Assembly: GCA_963791315.1 (NCBI GenBank) | Contig: CAWBRQ010000006.1 | Location: forward strand, 124,001 to 188,000 | Direction of reading: 5' to 3' | Origin: JACCZX01 sp963791315 | Lineage (GTDB): Bacteria > Pseudomonadota > Gammaproteobacteria > Burkholderiales > Burkholderiaceae_F | Length of the DNA: 64,000 nt | Shown: piece after piece, positions 25,478-34,201 of the stretch | Layout: every line of letters starts with the position of its first letter | Position numbering within the stretch: the first letter of the stretch is position 1 | Program-made: the position numbers and the translations under genes | Notes under the pieces: model-generated | The model's input: the letters and a program-made list of their open reading frames with translations, nothing else | Told to the model about the DNA's origin: nothing | The model's database searches: none

Positions 25478-26461
25478 ATGGACGAAACCCGCACCGCAAT
25501 CACGGTTGCCGATTGGCTCGATCGCATGGCGCAACTCGCCTTGCGACACGGTGTCCATCTATCGACTTTGCAGCAGAAGGACGGACGGGATCTTGAATTG
25601 TTCTTCGCCGGCGCGGCACTCGCGTTTCCGCCCGACGTATCGCTGAGCGAGCACGACGCCAACGAAATTCTCAAGCGATTCCTGGCGAGCGCCGGCGTGA
25701 TGGTCTCCACCGACCACGTGGAGCTCCGCCGCTGGATGGTCGACACAGGATTCCTGCAGCGGTCCGACTTCGGCACCGACTATCGTCGAGGAGTCATTCC
25801 GGATTGGCTGGTCGATGCCGCGCGGACGCTCGATTTCGAGCGTATTGCAAGTGCTGTCGCGCACGCGCGCAGCGCAAACGAGGCGCAGCGCGAAACGCGC
25901 CGTCGGGCGTGGCTCGCAAGTCAGATCGAAGTGACTGAAGGGGGTGACATTGCGGCAGGCGAGGCAAGTGCTGACGAGACATACATGAGGCTGGCACTCG
26001 ATCAGGCGCACAACGCGTGGGCGTTGTCCGAAGTGCCGGTGGGCGCCGTGATCGTGAAAGACAAGAAAGTTTTGGCAACGGGTTTTAATCAGCCAATCGG
26101 CACCGCAGACCCGACCGCGCATGCGGAGGTGCGTGCGATGCGTGCCGCGGCGCAGTTGCTCGGCAACTACCGCCTCACCGACTGTGAGTTGTACGTGACG
26201 CTCGAGCCGTGCGCGATGTGCGCAGGCGCAATGCAGCACGCGCGCATCAAGCGTCTCATCTTTGGTGCGTCGGATCCGAAGACCGGCGCGTGTGGCAGCG
26301 TGGTGGATCTGTTCGCAGAGCCGCAGCTAAATCATCACACCGCAGTTCGAGCGGGCGTTCTCGCCGACGAAAGCCGCCGCCTGTTGTCGAGCTTTTTCGT
26401 CGAGCGCCGCGAGCTGAAGCGGCAGGGCAGCTTGCCGTCCGACACTGACGAAAGTGAGTAG
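25478..26461 (+). CDS. tadA: DUF2087-TadA fusion: tRNA adenosine(34) deaminase with N-terminal DUF2087 region
   Basis: 327 residues, about twice the usual TadA length. Residues 40-110 resemble DUF2087 (LSEHDANEILKRFLASAGVMV, then VELRRWMVDTGFLQRSDFGTDYRR), a winged-helix-like domain. A linker follows, and residues 165-310 form a complete TadA with zinc and catalytic motifs HAEVRAM and EPCAMCAGAM. TadA converts A34 to inosine in tRNA-Arg(ACG). The frame is continuous with no internal start that has a clear ribosome site, so the fusion looks real. The N-terminal half has no known role here. It overlaps ldcA by 8 nt. Confidence 0.88.
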   Translation: MDETRTAITVADWLDRMAQLALRHGVHLSTLQQKDGRDLELFFAGAALAFPPDVSLSEHDANEILKRFLASAGVMVSTDHVELRRWMVDTGFLQRSDFGTDYRRGVIPDWLVDAARTLDFERIASAVAHARSANEAQRETRRRAWLASQIEVTEGGDIAAGEASADETYMRLALDQAHNAWALSEVPVGAVIVKDKKVLATGFNQPIGTADPTAHAEVRAMRAAAQLLGNYRLTDCELYVTLEPCAMCAGAMQHARIKRLIFGASDPKTGACGSVVDLFAEPQLNHHTAVRAGVLADESRRLLSSFFVERRELKRQGSLPSDTDESE

Positions 26462-27353
26462 CAAGACCCTCGGCATCGTCGCCCCTTCCGGATTCATTCC
26501 GGACCCGACCGCAGTGGATCGCGCAGCATCGTTCTTTGCTGCACGAGGATGGAAAGTAGAGGCAGGCGAAAGTGTTTTCGCGCGCGAGCAACGCTTTGCC
26601 GGCAGCGACGACCTACGCCTGGCTGACCTGCAGCGCTTCGCAACCGACGCCAAGGTCTCACTGGTGGTATCCGCGCGCGGCGGTTATGGTCTTTCGCGCC
26701 TTCTGGATCGAATCGACTTTGCAGCCATCAAGGCACGCGCCCCCGTGATGGTCGGCTACAGCGACTTCACGGCATTCAATCTGGCGTACCTGGCGCGCGG
26801 CGGAGTGAGCTTCGCCGGACCGTGCGCCATCGAGTTCGGCGCGCCGCAGCCAAGCACGTTCACGGTCGAACATTTTTTTGGCTTGCTTGGCAGCAAGCGG
26901 TACGCCGTCGAGCTCGAGCTACAGGGACCGCGCGCCGATGTTTCCGGGCGGCTGTGGGGTGGCAATCTGGCGATGGTCGTTGCTCTAATCGGTACACCGT
27001 ACTTTCCGCGTGTGCGCGGCGGCATTCTTTTCTTGGAAGACGTTAACGAGCCGGCGTACAAACTCGAGCGGATGTTTTATCAGCTGGCACAGGCTGGCGT
27101 GTTGCAGCGGCAGGCGGCGGTCGTGCTCGGCGATTTTTCCCCGATCACCCCCATGCCGAACGACAATGGCTTCAATCTGGAGGCGGCGATTGCTCGCCTG
27201 CGACAGCTCAGCGCCGTGCCGGTATTCACTGGTTTGCCTTTCGGCCACTCGCTGCGCAAGCTGACCCTGCCGGTTGGCGGACGTGCAAGACTGGCCGTCA
27301 AGCGCAGTGGCAGTGCAATCCTCGAGCTCAGCCGCTATCCAAATCTGCTTTGA
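26454..27353 (+). CDS. ldcA: LD-carboxypeptidase, S66 family
   Basis: 299 residues with the S66 layout: N-terminal TLGIVAPSGFIPDP, nucleophile Ser in MVGYSDFTAFN, Glu in LFLEDVNEPAYKLERM and His in LPFGHSLRKLTLPVG. These enzymes remove the terminal D-Ala from muropeptide tetrapeptides during peptidoglycan recycling in the cytoplasm. GTG 26454 starts 8 nt inside the end of the DUF2087-tadA gene, indicating coupling. Length is normal for the family. Confidence 0.9.
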   Translation: MSSKTLGIVAPSGFIPDPTAVDRAASFFAARGWKVEAGESVFAREQRFAGSDDLRLADLQRFATDAKVSLVVSARGGYGLSRLLDRIDFAAIKARAPVMVGYSDFTAFNLAYLARGGVSFAGPCAIEFGAPQPSTFTVEHFFGLLGSKRYAVELELQGPRADVSGRLWGGNLAMVVALIGTPYFPRVRGGILFLEDVNEPAYKLERMFYQLAQAGVLQRQAAVVLGDFSPITPMPNDNGFNLEAAIARLRQLSAVPVFTGLPFGHSLRKLTLPVGGRARLAVKRSGSAILELSRYPNLL

Positions 27354-27403
27354 TGGCGGACTTAGCCCGCCTATGATCGCGCCCTGACGATGACGCTCAC
27401 TCA

Positions 27404-29329
27404 ATGTCTGGCCCGCTGACCCGATTCGGCTTTGCCGAGGAAACGCCCGAGCAACGGCAGGAGAAGATTCTTGCCGGCGTGATGGCGTCGGTTTACCGTC
27501 AGGTGCCGCAATCGGTTCTGGTCAGCATCGTCGGCGCGTTCGCGCTGGTCATGGTGCTATGGAATTCGATCGAACAGGATCTGTTGCTGGGCTGGTCGCT
27601 GCTCATTCTGTTTGAATCGCTATTGCGGCTGCGGCTTTCATACAAGTTCCGGCGTGCGTCGCGCATCGCTGAGTCGGTCGACTGGTGGGCGCAGCGCTGG
27701 GTTGTGCAGGCGGTGGCGGCGGGTGTGCTGTGGGGCGTCGCTGGCTTCATGTTTTTTTCGAACAACCAGCCACTGCATCAGGTGGTGCTGGTAGCCGTTG
27801 TGCTCAGCGTGGCATTCGGATCGCTGACGCTGTACGCCAGCCATCGGCCCGCGTTTCACGTATTCATGCTGCTCGCGGTCTTGCCGCTGATCGCACGCAT
27901 GGTTGTCGTTCAGGATCCGACGTATTACACGGCCGCTGTCGTCATGACCGCGGTCTTTCTGTTCACTGTCCTTTACGGCCGCGACTTCGGCAATGCGGTG
28001 TTCGAGTCGGTCAAGAACACGTATGAAAACGAAGTGCTGGTCGAACAGTTGGTCGCCGAAAAGCGCATGGCCGAGGACGCGCGGCGTGAGGCGGAAAACG
28101 CCACGCGCTCGAAGACTCAGTTCTTCGCTGCTGCAAGCCACGATCTCCGCCAACCTCTGCAGGCGATCGGAATTTACGTATCGCTGCTGAAGAAGCGAGC
28201 GCACGGCCCGCTCGAGCCGCTTGTTAACAACCTGTCGACAGCTGTCGAGACTCTGTCAAAGCTGGTCGAAGAGCTGCTCGAAATTTCACGACTCGATTCG
28301 GGATCGATTCAGCCGCGCGTCGAGCAGGTTCTGATCGACGACATGTTTTCGCTGCTCGAGCAGGAATTCACGCCGCTGGCGGCATCCAAGGGTTTATCGC
28401 TGCGCATTAGACGTGGCGGAATTCCGATCGACAGCGATACCCTGCTTCTGCAGCGTGTGATTCGAAACCTGTTGGCCAATGCGATTCGATACACGCAGAA
28501 GGGCGGGGTACTGCTCGCGGCGCGCCCGCGCAACGGACTGATCAGCCTCGAGATATGGGATACCGGTCCCGGCATCAAACAGGGTGAGCTCGATCGCATT
28601 TTCGAAGAGTTCTATCGCGGTGAAAGCTCGAAAGCAGAAAACAGCGGCTCGGGTTTCGGCCTCGGGCTGTCGATTGTCAAGCGCATCTGCGGCTTGCTCG
28701 GGCATCCTTTGATTGTCACTACGCGGCCGGGCACCGGCACGGTGTTTCGCGTGGAAGTCCCACGCTCGATCTCGCCGCCGCGCATCAAGCGCAGCGCCCC
28801 GGAAAGCCTGGACGTGACAATCCGTCCGCTAAATGGATTTACCTTCGTCGTTATTGAAGATAACGCGGAAATCTTGAACAGCCTCACGCGCTTGATCAAA
28901 TCGTGGGGCGCGGAGGTGGTGCCATCGACGGGCTACAACGCGCAACTGATCAAGCGCATCAGCGTCCAGCAGCGGATCGACGCCATTTTGGCCGATCACA
29001 ATCTAGGGCCGCATTCGATCAGCGGTGTCGAAGCCGTATTCAGGGTGCGCGAGCTGGTCGGTTTCCCGATCCCGGTCGTGATGCTGACGGCAGTACAGGG
29101 AGGAGACGTGCTATCGGAATTCCAGCGCGTGATGCACGAGCGACTCGAGCTCAGCCCGACGATGTCATCGGCGATTGCGCGCAGTCGTGTCGAGGAACCG
29201 ATCGTGCTGCAGAAGCCAACGACAGCCGCGGTGCTGAACAACACGCTCGCCGAAATGCTCGGAATGACGACACTGCCGATCGTGCGCACGACGGCCGATG
29301 AAACTGCATCGGCCAGCGACGAGACGTAA
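27404..29329 (+). CDS. Hybrid sensor histidine kinase/response regulator
   Basis: 641 residues. Six or so membrane helices (about 40-190) are followed by a coiled linker, a HisKA H-box FFAAASHDLRQPLQAIGIYV (His about 246) and a HATPase with RVIRNLLANAIRY, DTGPGIKQGELDRIFEEFYRG and GLGLSIVKRI. The C-terminal receiver has acidic VVIEDN, phosphoacceptor Asp in ILADHNLG and Lys in VLQKP. The helix segment between the Thr (VVMLTA) and the Lys is about 20 residues longer than usual. The signal is unknown. It is convergent with a LuxR-type regulator 17 nt away, the likely partner. Confidence 0.9.
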   Translation: MSGPLTRFGFAEETPEQRQEKILAGVMASVYRQVPQSVLVSIVGAFALVMVLWNSIEQDLLLGWSLLILFESLLRLRLSYKFRRASRIAESVDWWAQRWVVQAVAAGVLWGVAGFMFFSNNQPLHQVVLVAVVLSVAFGSLTLYASHRPAFHVFMLLAVLPLIARMVVVQDPTYYTAAVVMTAVFLFTVLYGRDFGNAVFESVKNTYENEVLVEQLVAEKRMAEDARREAENATRSKTQFFAAASHDLRQPLQAIGIYVSLLKKRAHGPLEPLVNNLSTAVETLSKLVEELLEISRLDSGSIQPRVEQVLIDDMFSLLEQEFTPLAASKGLSLRIRRGGIPIDSDTLLLQRVIRNLLANAIRYTQKGGVLLAARPRNGLISLEIWDTGPGIKQGELDRIFEEFYRGESSKAENSGSGFGLGLSIVKRICGLLGHPLIVTTRPGTGTVFRVEVPRSISPPRIKRSAPESLDVTIRPLNGFTFVVIEDNAEILNSLTRLIKSWGAEVVPSTGYNAQLIKRISVQQRIDAILADHNLGPHSISGVEAVFRVRELVGFPIPVVMLTAVQGGDVLSEFQRVMHERLELSPTMSSAIARSRVEEPIVLQKPTTAAVLNNTLAEMLGMTTLPIVRTTADETASASDET

Positions 29330-29346
29330 GACTCGCTACGCCAAAC

Positions 29347-30000
29347 TCAGCCGATGTCGTAGCCGTGCCGACGCGCCGCTAGCAACGCTTCGGTCCGATT
29401 CGAAGCGCCGAAAGCGCGATAGATGGCCGTGACGTGAGTCTTGACCGTACCTTCAGACAAGCCGAGCTCACGGCAGATGATCTTGATCGGTGCGCCGCGT
29501 GCCAGAAGCTTCAGTACCTGCTCCTGCCGCTCGGTTAACTCGACGCGTCCGCTGTCGCCATCGCGCGAGCGCTCCGAATTTCCGAAGATGCCGGCGCGAT
29601 TGACTTCCTCCAGCAGGTCGGCGGGAATGTAAACGCCACCCGAGAGAACGAACTTGACGGCGGACAACAGCGTTTCCGATGCCATCGACTTCGGAACGAA
29701 GCCGGCCGCACCGAGTTGCAGCACGCGCATCACGCTGCGCTGGTCCTGATTGCCGGAGAGGACCAGGATTTTCATTTCCGGCGCTTTGGCGACCATCGCT
29801 TCCAGCAACGCGGTGCCGGATACGCCCGGCATGCCGAGGTCGAGCACTACCAGATCGAGCTCTGGCTGTTCTTCCTGAATCTTCAGCGCACCTTCTGCGG
29901 TGCGCGTCGTGATGACTTCAGCGGATGGATCAAGATCCAAAAACAATACGCTGAGCGCATCGGTGATAAGTGAATGGTCGTCGACGACAAGTATTTTCAT
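29347..30000 (-). CDS. LuxR/NarL-family two-component response regulator
   Basis: 217 residues. The receiver domain (ILVVDDHSLITDAL, phosphoacceptor Asp in LVVLDLGMPGVSG, Lys in GFVPKSM) is followed by a linker and a LuxR helix-turn-helix (LTERQEQVLKLLARGAPIKIICRELGLSEGTVKTHV). It is a DNA-binding transcription regulator activated by phosphorylation. ATG 30000 starts MKILVVDDHS, the normal start. It faces the hybrid kinase tail-to-tail, suggesting a cognate pair, though targets are not evident. Confidence 0.93.
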   Translation of the reverse strand: MKILVVDDHSLITDALSVLFLDLDPSAEVITTRTAEGALKIQEEQPELDLVVLDLGMPGVSGTALLEAMVAKAPEMKILVLSGNQDQRSVMRVLQLGAAGFVPKSMASETLLSAVKFVLSGGVYIPADLLEEVNRAGIFGNSERSRDGDSGRVELTERQEQVLKLLARGAPIKIICRELGLSEGTVKTHVTAIYRAFGASNRTEALLAARRHGYDIG

Positions 30001-30158
30001 GGCGTTCTTATGCGAGCGCTGCTGAGTGTGACGCAACGACCTCAGTTTTGCGCGCGGAGGGCGGCATTGTAGACCGCGCATTCTGGCGACCCATACGCGG
30101 AATTGCGCGCGTCGACGCGGTCAATCGTGCGGTTTGATGCGCGCCCGTCTCACGAAGC

Positions 30159-31385
30159 TCAAGCAGGCCGAGGCTTGATCGCAGCGGCGCAGGCTTTCGC
30201 CCGCACGCGTGCTTCGGCAGCCGACGCCGCACGAGCGAGCGCCACGCCCATGCGCCGCTTGACGAACGACTCCGGCTTGCCGAACAGTCTCACGTCGCTA
30301 CCTTCGATGGCCAATGCTTCGGCAACACCATCGAAGCACATCGCGCGTGCCTCGTGGCCGCCGTAGATAACGGCGCTTGCGCCAGGATTACGCAGCGAAG
30401 TGTCAACCGGCAGTCCGAGGATCGCACGCGCATGCAGTTCGAACTCGTTCTGCCACTGCGTCGCCATCGTCACCATGCCCGTGTCGTGCGGCCGCGGGCT
30501 GACTTCCGAAAACCAGACGGCATCGCCTTTGACAAACAGCTCGACGCCGAAGATGCCGGTCCCGCCGAGGTCGTCAGTCACAGCCTTCGCATAGTCACGC
30601 GCTTTGGCCAGAGCCGCCGCGGCCATCGGTTGCGGTTGCCAGCTTTCGACATAGTCACCGGCGATCTGCACGTGGCCGATCGGCTCGCAAAAGTGCGTCT
30701 CAACCTTGCCGCCGCTGCCAAGCGCGCGCACCGTTAGCAACGTGATTTCGTAGTCGAAGTCGATCAAGCCTTCGATAATCACACGGCCGAGCGCAACACG
30801 TCCGCCCGCGCTCGCATAGCGCCAGGCAGTCTCAATCTGATCTGCGGTATCGACACGGCTCTGTCCCTTACCCGACGACGACATCACCGGTTTGATGATG
30901 CACGGCAGCCCGATCGCGTTCGCAGCGTCACGCAGTTCTTCCAACGAGTCGGCGAAGCGATAAGGTGAGGTCGGCAACCTCAGCGTTTCGGCCGCTAGAC
31001 GGCGAATTCCTTCGCGATTCATCGTCAACTGCGCTGCGCGAGCGGTAGGGATCACGCGGGCCAAGCCGTCGCGCTCGATGGCCGCCAGCGCATCCGTCGC
31101 GATCGCTTCGATCTCGGGCACAACGATCGCGGGCCGCTCAGCCTCGATCAAGGCGCGCAACGCCGTCGGGTCGGCCATATTGATCACGTGCGCGCGGTGC
31201 GCGACCTGCTGGCCCGGTGCATGGGCGTAACGATCGACCGCAATCACTTCGACGCCGAGGCGTTGCAACGCGATGATCACTTCCTTGCCGAGCTCGCCCG
31301 CGCCCAGCAGCATGACCTTCAGCGCGGCGGGGGATAGCGGCGTTCCGAACACCGGTGACGAGGGCGAGATTTCAGGAGCAGCCAT
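30159..31385 (-). CDS. purT: Formate-dependent phosphoribosylglycinamide formyltransferase PurT
   Basis: 408 residues with a pre-ATP-grasp domain (VMLLGAGELGKEVIIALQRLGVEVIAVDRYAHAP) and an ATP-grasp domain (LPCIIKPVMSSSGKGQSRV, FDYEITLLTVRAL, VWFSEVSPRPHDTGMVTM). PurT makes formyl-GAR from GAR, formate and ATP in purine synthesis. ATG 31385 places the conserved LKVMLLGAGELGKE at residue 23; in-frame extensions run antisense through ccmA and are rejected. It is divergent from ccmA with a gap of about 46 bases. The C-terminus has a short basic extension. Confidence 0.95.
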   Translation of the reverse strand: MAAPEISPSSPVFGTPLSPAALKVMLLGAGELGKEVIIALQRLGVEVIAVDRYAHAPGQQVAHRAHVINMADPTALRALIEAERPAIVVPEIEAIATDALAAIERDGLARVIPTARAAQLTMNREGIRRLAAETLRLPTSPYRFADSLEELRDAANAIGLPCIIKPVMSSSGKGQSRVDTADQIETAWRYASAGGRVALGRVIIEGLIDFDYEITLLTVRALGSGGKVETHFCEPIGHVQIAGDYVESWQPQPMAAAALAKARDYAKAVTDDLGGTGIFGVELFVKGDAVWFSEVSPRPHDTGMVTMATQWQNEFELHARAILGLPVDTSLRNPGASAVIYGGHEARAMCFDGVAEALAIEGSDVRLFGKPESFVKRRMGVALARAASAAEARVRAKACAAAIKPRPA

Positions 31386-31431
31386 TTTTCCGACTATCGC
31401 ATAGCCGCGCCATCGCTTATAACGCCTGCCC

Positions 31432-32061
31432 ATGCTTGATGCCATCAGTCTCAGCTGCGAACGCGGTGAGCGCTCCCTGTTCGCCGGGCTCGAGTTCGCC
31501 GTCGCCGCAGGGTCGCTGCTGCGCGTGGCCGGTCCGAACGGCACCGGCAAGACGAGCCTGCTGCGCATGCTGTGCGGCTTGCTCGAGCCCGCAGCCGGTG
31601 AAGTGCGCTGGCATGGCCGCAACATTCGCCGCCAGCGCGAGGAATACTGGAAAGACCTCGTCTATGTCGGCCACTTGAACGGCGTCAAGGAAGATTTGAC
31701 GGTGTATGAAAATTTGAAGGTTGCGCAAGCCGTCGCCGGACGCAACGTTGATCACACGGCGCTGCGTCGGGCCCTGGATGCCGTCGGCTTGGCTAACTTC
31801 GAGCACACGCTCGCGCGGAGACTATCGCAAGGGCAGCGGCGGCGCGTCGCACTCGCAAGACTGTTTGCCACCACCACCGCACCGCTGTGGATTCTGGATG
31901 AGCCCTTTATCGCGCTTGACCAGCGCGGTGTTGCGTCACTTTCAGAGCGGATTGCAAGCCATATTGGCAACGGCAACATGGTAGTGCTGGTCACCCATCA
32001 AGACGTTGCGATCGACGTGCCGCGTCAGCAGCATATCGAGCTAGCCGGCAGCGCCGCCTGA
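31432..32061 (+). CDS. ccmA: Cytochrome c maturation heme exporter ATPase CcmA
   Basis: 209 residues, an ABC ATPase with Walker A GPNGTGKTSLLRML, signature LSQGQRRRVALARL and Walker B LWILDEPFIALD. CcmA with CcmB powers release of heme-loaded CcmE in system I cytochrome c biogenesis. It is the first gene of a continuous ccmABCDEFGHI operon. ATG 31432 begins LDAISLSCERGER. The length is typical and the reading frame is intact. Confidence 0.95.
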   Translation: MLDAISLSCERGERSLFAGLEFAVAAGSLLRVAGPNGTGKTSLLRMLCGLLEPAAGEVRWHGRNIRRQREEYWKDLVYVGHLNGVKEDLTVYENLKVAQAVAGRNVDHTALRRALDAVGLANFEHTLARRLSQGQRRRVALARLFATTTAPLWILDEPFIALDQRGVASLSERIASHIGNGNMVVLVTHQDVAIDVPRQQHIELAGSAA

Positions 32062-32067
32062 AGCCGC

Positions 32068-32736
32068 ATGCTGAGCGTCTTTTTGCAGGTAATTCGCCGC
32101 GATTTGTTGCTAGCGATGCGGCAAAAATCCGATGTGCTCAACACCCTGTTCTTCTTCGTCGTGGTGGTGACAATGGTCCCGTTGGGTATCGGACCGGAGC
32201 CGGCGCTGTTGCGCGACATTGCGGCGGGCGTTGTGTGGGTTGCCGCCTTGCTCGCTGCCATCCTGTCGCTGCCGCGGCTGTTTGCGAACGACTACGCCGA
32301 CGGCACGCTGGAGCAGATGCTGTTGTCGGCCGAGCCGTTGTCATTGATCGTCCTCGGCAAGGCTACGGCTCACTGGCTCACGACCGGATTGCCGTTGACG
32401 GTCATGGCGGTTGCGTTCGGCGTTGTGTTCGATCTCGACGCAACGGCGACCCTGGTGCTCGTTGTATCGCTGGCGCTGGGCACGCCGGTGCTGTCGCTGA
32501 TTGGCTCGATTGGCGCCGCGCTGACACTCGGGTTGCGTGGAGGCGGAGTGTTAACATCGTTGCTCGTGTTGCCGCTCTACATTCCGGTATTGATTTTCGG
32601 CGCCGGTGCGGTCGGTGCAGCGGCCTCCGGCCTCGACGTCACCGCTTATTTCCTTCTGCTGGGTGCGTTTGCTTTGTTCGCCGTCGTGCTGACGCCTTGG
32701 GCAGTGGCTATCGCGCTTCGTATTTCGGTTGAATGA
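32068..32736 (+). CDS. ccmB: Heme exporter membrane subunit CcmB
   Basis: 222 residues, six membrane helices, starting LQVIRRDLLLAMRQKSDVLNTLFFFVVVVTMVPLG with the CcmB hallmark PRLFANDYADGTLEQMLLS. It forms the ABC membrane subunit with CcmA. Six nt separate it from ccmA, and its stop overlaps the ccmC ATG as ATGA. The frame is intact. Confidence 0.95.
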   Translation: MLSVFLQVIRRDLLLAMRQKSDVLNTLFFFVVVVTMVPLGIGPEPALLRDIAAGVVWVAALLAAILSLPRLFANDYADGTLEQMLLSAEPLSLIVLGKATAHWLTTGLPLTVMAVAFGVVFDLDATATLVLVVSLALGTPVLSLIGSIGAALTLGLRGGGVLTSLLVLPLYIPVLIFGAGAVGAAASGLDVTAYFLLLGAFALFAVVLTPWAVAIALRISVE

Positions 32737-33512
32737 CCATGAGCACCGTCAGCGTGGCTTCCAATTCGCGGCCCAGCTTGTTCTGGTTCTCGTCGCCGCA
32801 AACGTTTTTTCCGCTCGCCGGAAAACTGACGCCCTGGTTCTTCGCGCTGGCCGCGGTGCTCGCAGCGTGCGGCCTATACGTCGGCTTCTTTGTCGCGCCG
32901 ACCGATGCGACGCAGGGCGAGTCGTACCGCATTATCTTCATTCACGTAGCCGCTGCGTGGATGTCGATGTTCCTCTATCTGGTGATGGCATTCTGGGCCG
33001 CGATCGGACTGATCATGAACACGCGCATGTCATCGATGATGGCCAGCGCAATCGCGCCGAGCGGCGCGTTGATGACCGTGCTCGCGTTGATCACCGGTTC
33101 GCTATGGGGTAAGCCGACCTGGGGCACGTATTGGGTGTGGGATGCACGGTTGACATCAGAATTGGTACTGCTGTTTCTCTATCTCGGGTTTCTTGCGTTG
33201 CAGGCTGCGATCGACGATCCGCGCCGCGCGGACAAGGCCGGAGCAGTGCTCGCGCTGGTCGGGGTCGTCAACATTCCGATCATTTATTTTTCGGTGCAGT
33301 GGTGGAACACCCTGCATCAGGGCTCGTCAGTCAGCCTGACGCGCTCGCCTTCGATGGCGGCGACGATGCTGCTTGGCATGCTGCTGATGGCGCTGGCCTT
33401 CTGGATGTACAGCATTGGTGCGGCGCTACATCGGGTGCGCAGTATCGTGCTCGAGCGCGAGAGGCGCGCCGAATGGACGAGGGAACTTCTGGCGCAAGGA
33501 AGGCTCAAGTGA
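32733..33512 (+). CDS. ccmC: Heme handling protein CcmC
   Basis: 259 residues with six membrane helices and the tryptophan-rich heme motif region (GKPTWGTYWVWDARLTSELVLLFLYLG), plus periplasmic His residues in FIHVAAAW and WWNTLHQG. CcmC loads heme onto CcmE. ATG 32733 overlaps the ccmB stop; ATG 32739 is also possible. The C-terminus carries a short charged tail ending in the overlap with ccmD (GTGA). Confidence 0.95.
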   Translation: MTMSTVSVASNSRPSLFWFSSPQTFFPLAGKLTPWFFALAAVLAACGLYVGFFVAPTDATQGESYRIIFIHVAAAWMSMFLYLVMAFWAAIGLIMNTRMSSMMASAIAPSGALMTVLALITGSLWGKPTWGTYWVWDARLTSELVLLFLYLGFLALQAAIDDPRRADKAGAVLALVGVVNIPIIYFSVQWWNTLHQGSSVSLTRSPSMAATMLLGMLLMALAFWMYSIGAALHRVRSIVLERERRAEWTRELLAQGRLK

Positions 33513-33673
33513 ACTGGAAGAGCGCGGCCGATTTTTGGGCGATGGGTGGTTACGGCTTTTACGTCTGGGGCTCCTATGGCGCGGCGGTTGCCGTGATTGC
33601 AGTCGAACTCTGGCTATTGCGTGCTCGCCGACGGAGCGCGTTAGCTGCGTTGAAACAGGAAGCGAAGAACTGA
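33509..33673 (+). CDS. ccmD: Heme exporter accessory protein CcmD
   Basis: 54 residues, WKSAADFWAMGGYGFYVWGSYGAAVAVIAVELWLL followed by a basic cytoplasmic tail: a single membrane helix with the aromatic-rich N-terminus typical of CcmD. It starts at GTG 33509, overlapping the ccmC stop by 4 nt. CcmD helps release holo-CcmE from the CcmABC complex. The longer open frame upstream is an out-of-frame reading of ccmC. Confidence 0.88.
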   Translation: MNWKSAADFWAMGGYGFYVWGSYGAAVAVIAVELWLLRARRRSALAALKQEAKN

Positions 33674-33674
33674 G

Positions 33675-34118
33675 ATGAAGCCACGGCACAAAAGACTCAC
33701 GTTGATCGTTGGGGGCCTCGCTGTGTTGGGTGTGGCTGCCGCGCTTGTGTTGTCGGCGTTTCAGCAGAACCTCGTGTTTTTCTACAGTCCTTCGCAAGTG
33801 GCCAACAAAGAGGTGCCACAGGGCAAGGCGTTCAGAGTCGGTGGATTGGTCGAGCAGGGCAGCCTTAAGCGGCAACCCGACGGACTGACGGTGTCGTTCA
33901 ACGTGACCGACACGGCAAAGATCATCCCAGTGATTTACGTAGGCATCCTTCCAGACCTGTTCAAGGAAGGAAAAGGCGTCGTGGCGCAGGGCAAGCTCGG
34001 CGACGACGGCGTGTTCCGCGCGCACGAAGTACTGGCAAAGCACGACGAGAATTACACTCCGCCGGAAGCCGCTTACGCGGTCGAGCAGGCGCAGAAAGCA
34101 CGCAAGACTTTGCAGTAA
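33675..34118 (+). CDS. ccmE: Periplasmic heme chaperone CcmE
   Basis: 147 residues with an N-terminal anchor (LIVGGLAVLGVAAALVLSAF) and a beta-barrel domain. The covalent heme-binding His lies in VLAKHDENYTPP, and VSFNVTDTAKIIPVIYVGILPDLFKEGKGVVAQG is the family core. It carries heme from CcmC to CcmF. ATG 33675 follows the ccmD stop immediately. It is separated from ccmF by a 75-base REP-like element. Confidence 0.95.
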   Translation: MKPRHKRLTLIVGGLAVLGVAAALVLSAFQQNLVFFYSPSQVANKEVPQGKAFRVGGLVEQGSLKRQPDGLTVSFNVTDTAKIIPVIYVGILPDLFKEGKGVVAQGKLGDDGVFRAHEVLAKHDENYTPPEAAYAVEQAQKARKTLQ

Positions 34119-34124
34119 AGACAT

Positions 34125-34199
34125 GAAGCCCCCACGCTCACTACGTTCGCTGCCCCCCGCGGGGGCGCTTCAGCACCTTGGGGCGGCCCGGCGGTGCTG
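34125..34199. repeat. REP-like GC-rich intergenic element between ccmE and ccmF
   Basis: This contains GAAGCCCCCACGCTCACTAC followed by a GCCCCCCGCGGGGGC palindrome (34152-34166) and a perfect CAGCACC/GGTGCTG stem at 34171-34177 and 34193-34199. Sequences of this kind are dispersed between genes in Burkholderiales/Comamonadaceae genomes, as I recall them; this window has only one copy. The second stem ends 2 nt before the ccmF GTG, so it may cover its ribosome site. Conservation as a repeat cannot be shown from one copy. Confidence 0.6.
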
Positions 34200-34201
34200 A
34201 C

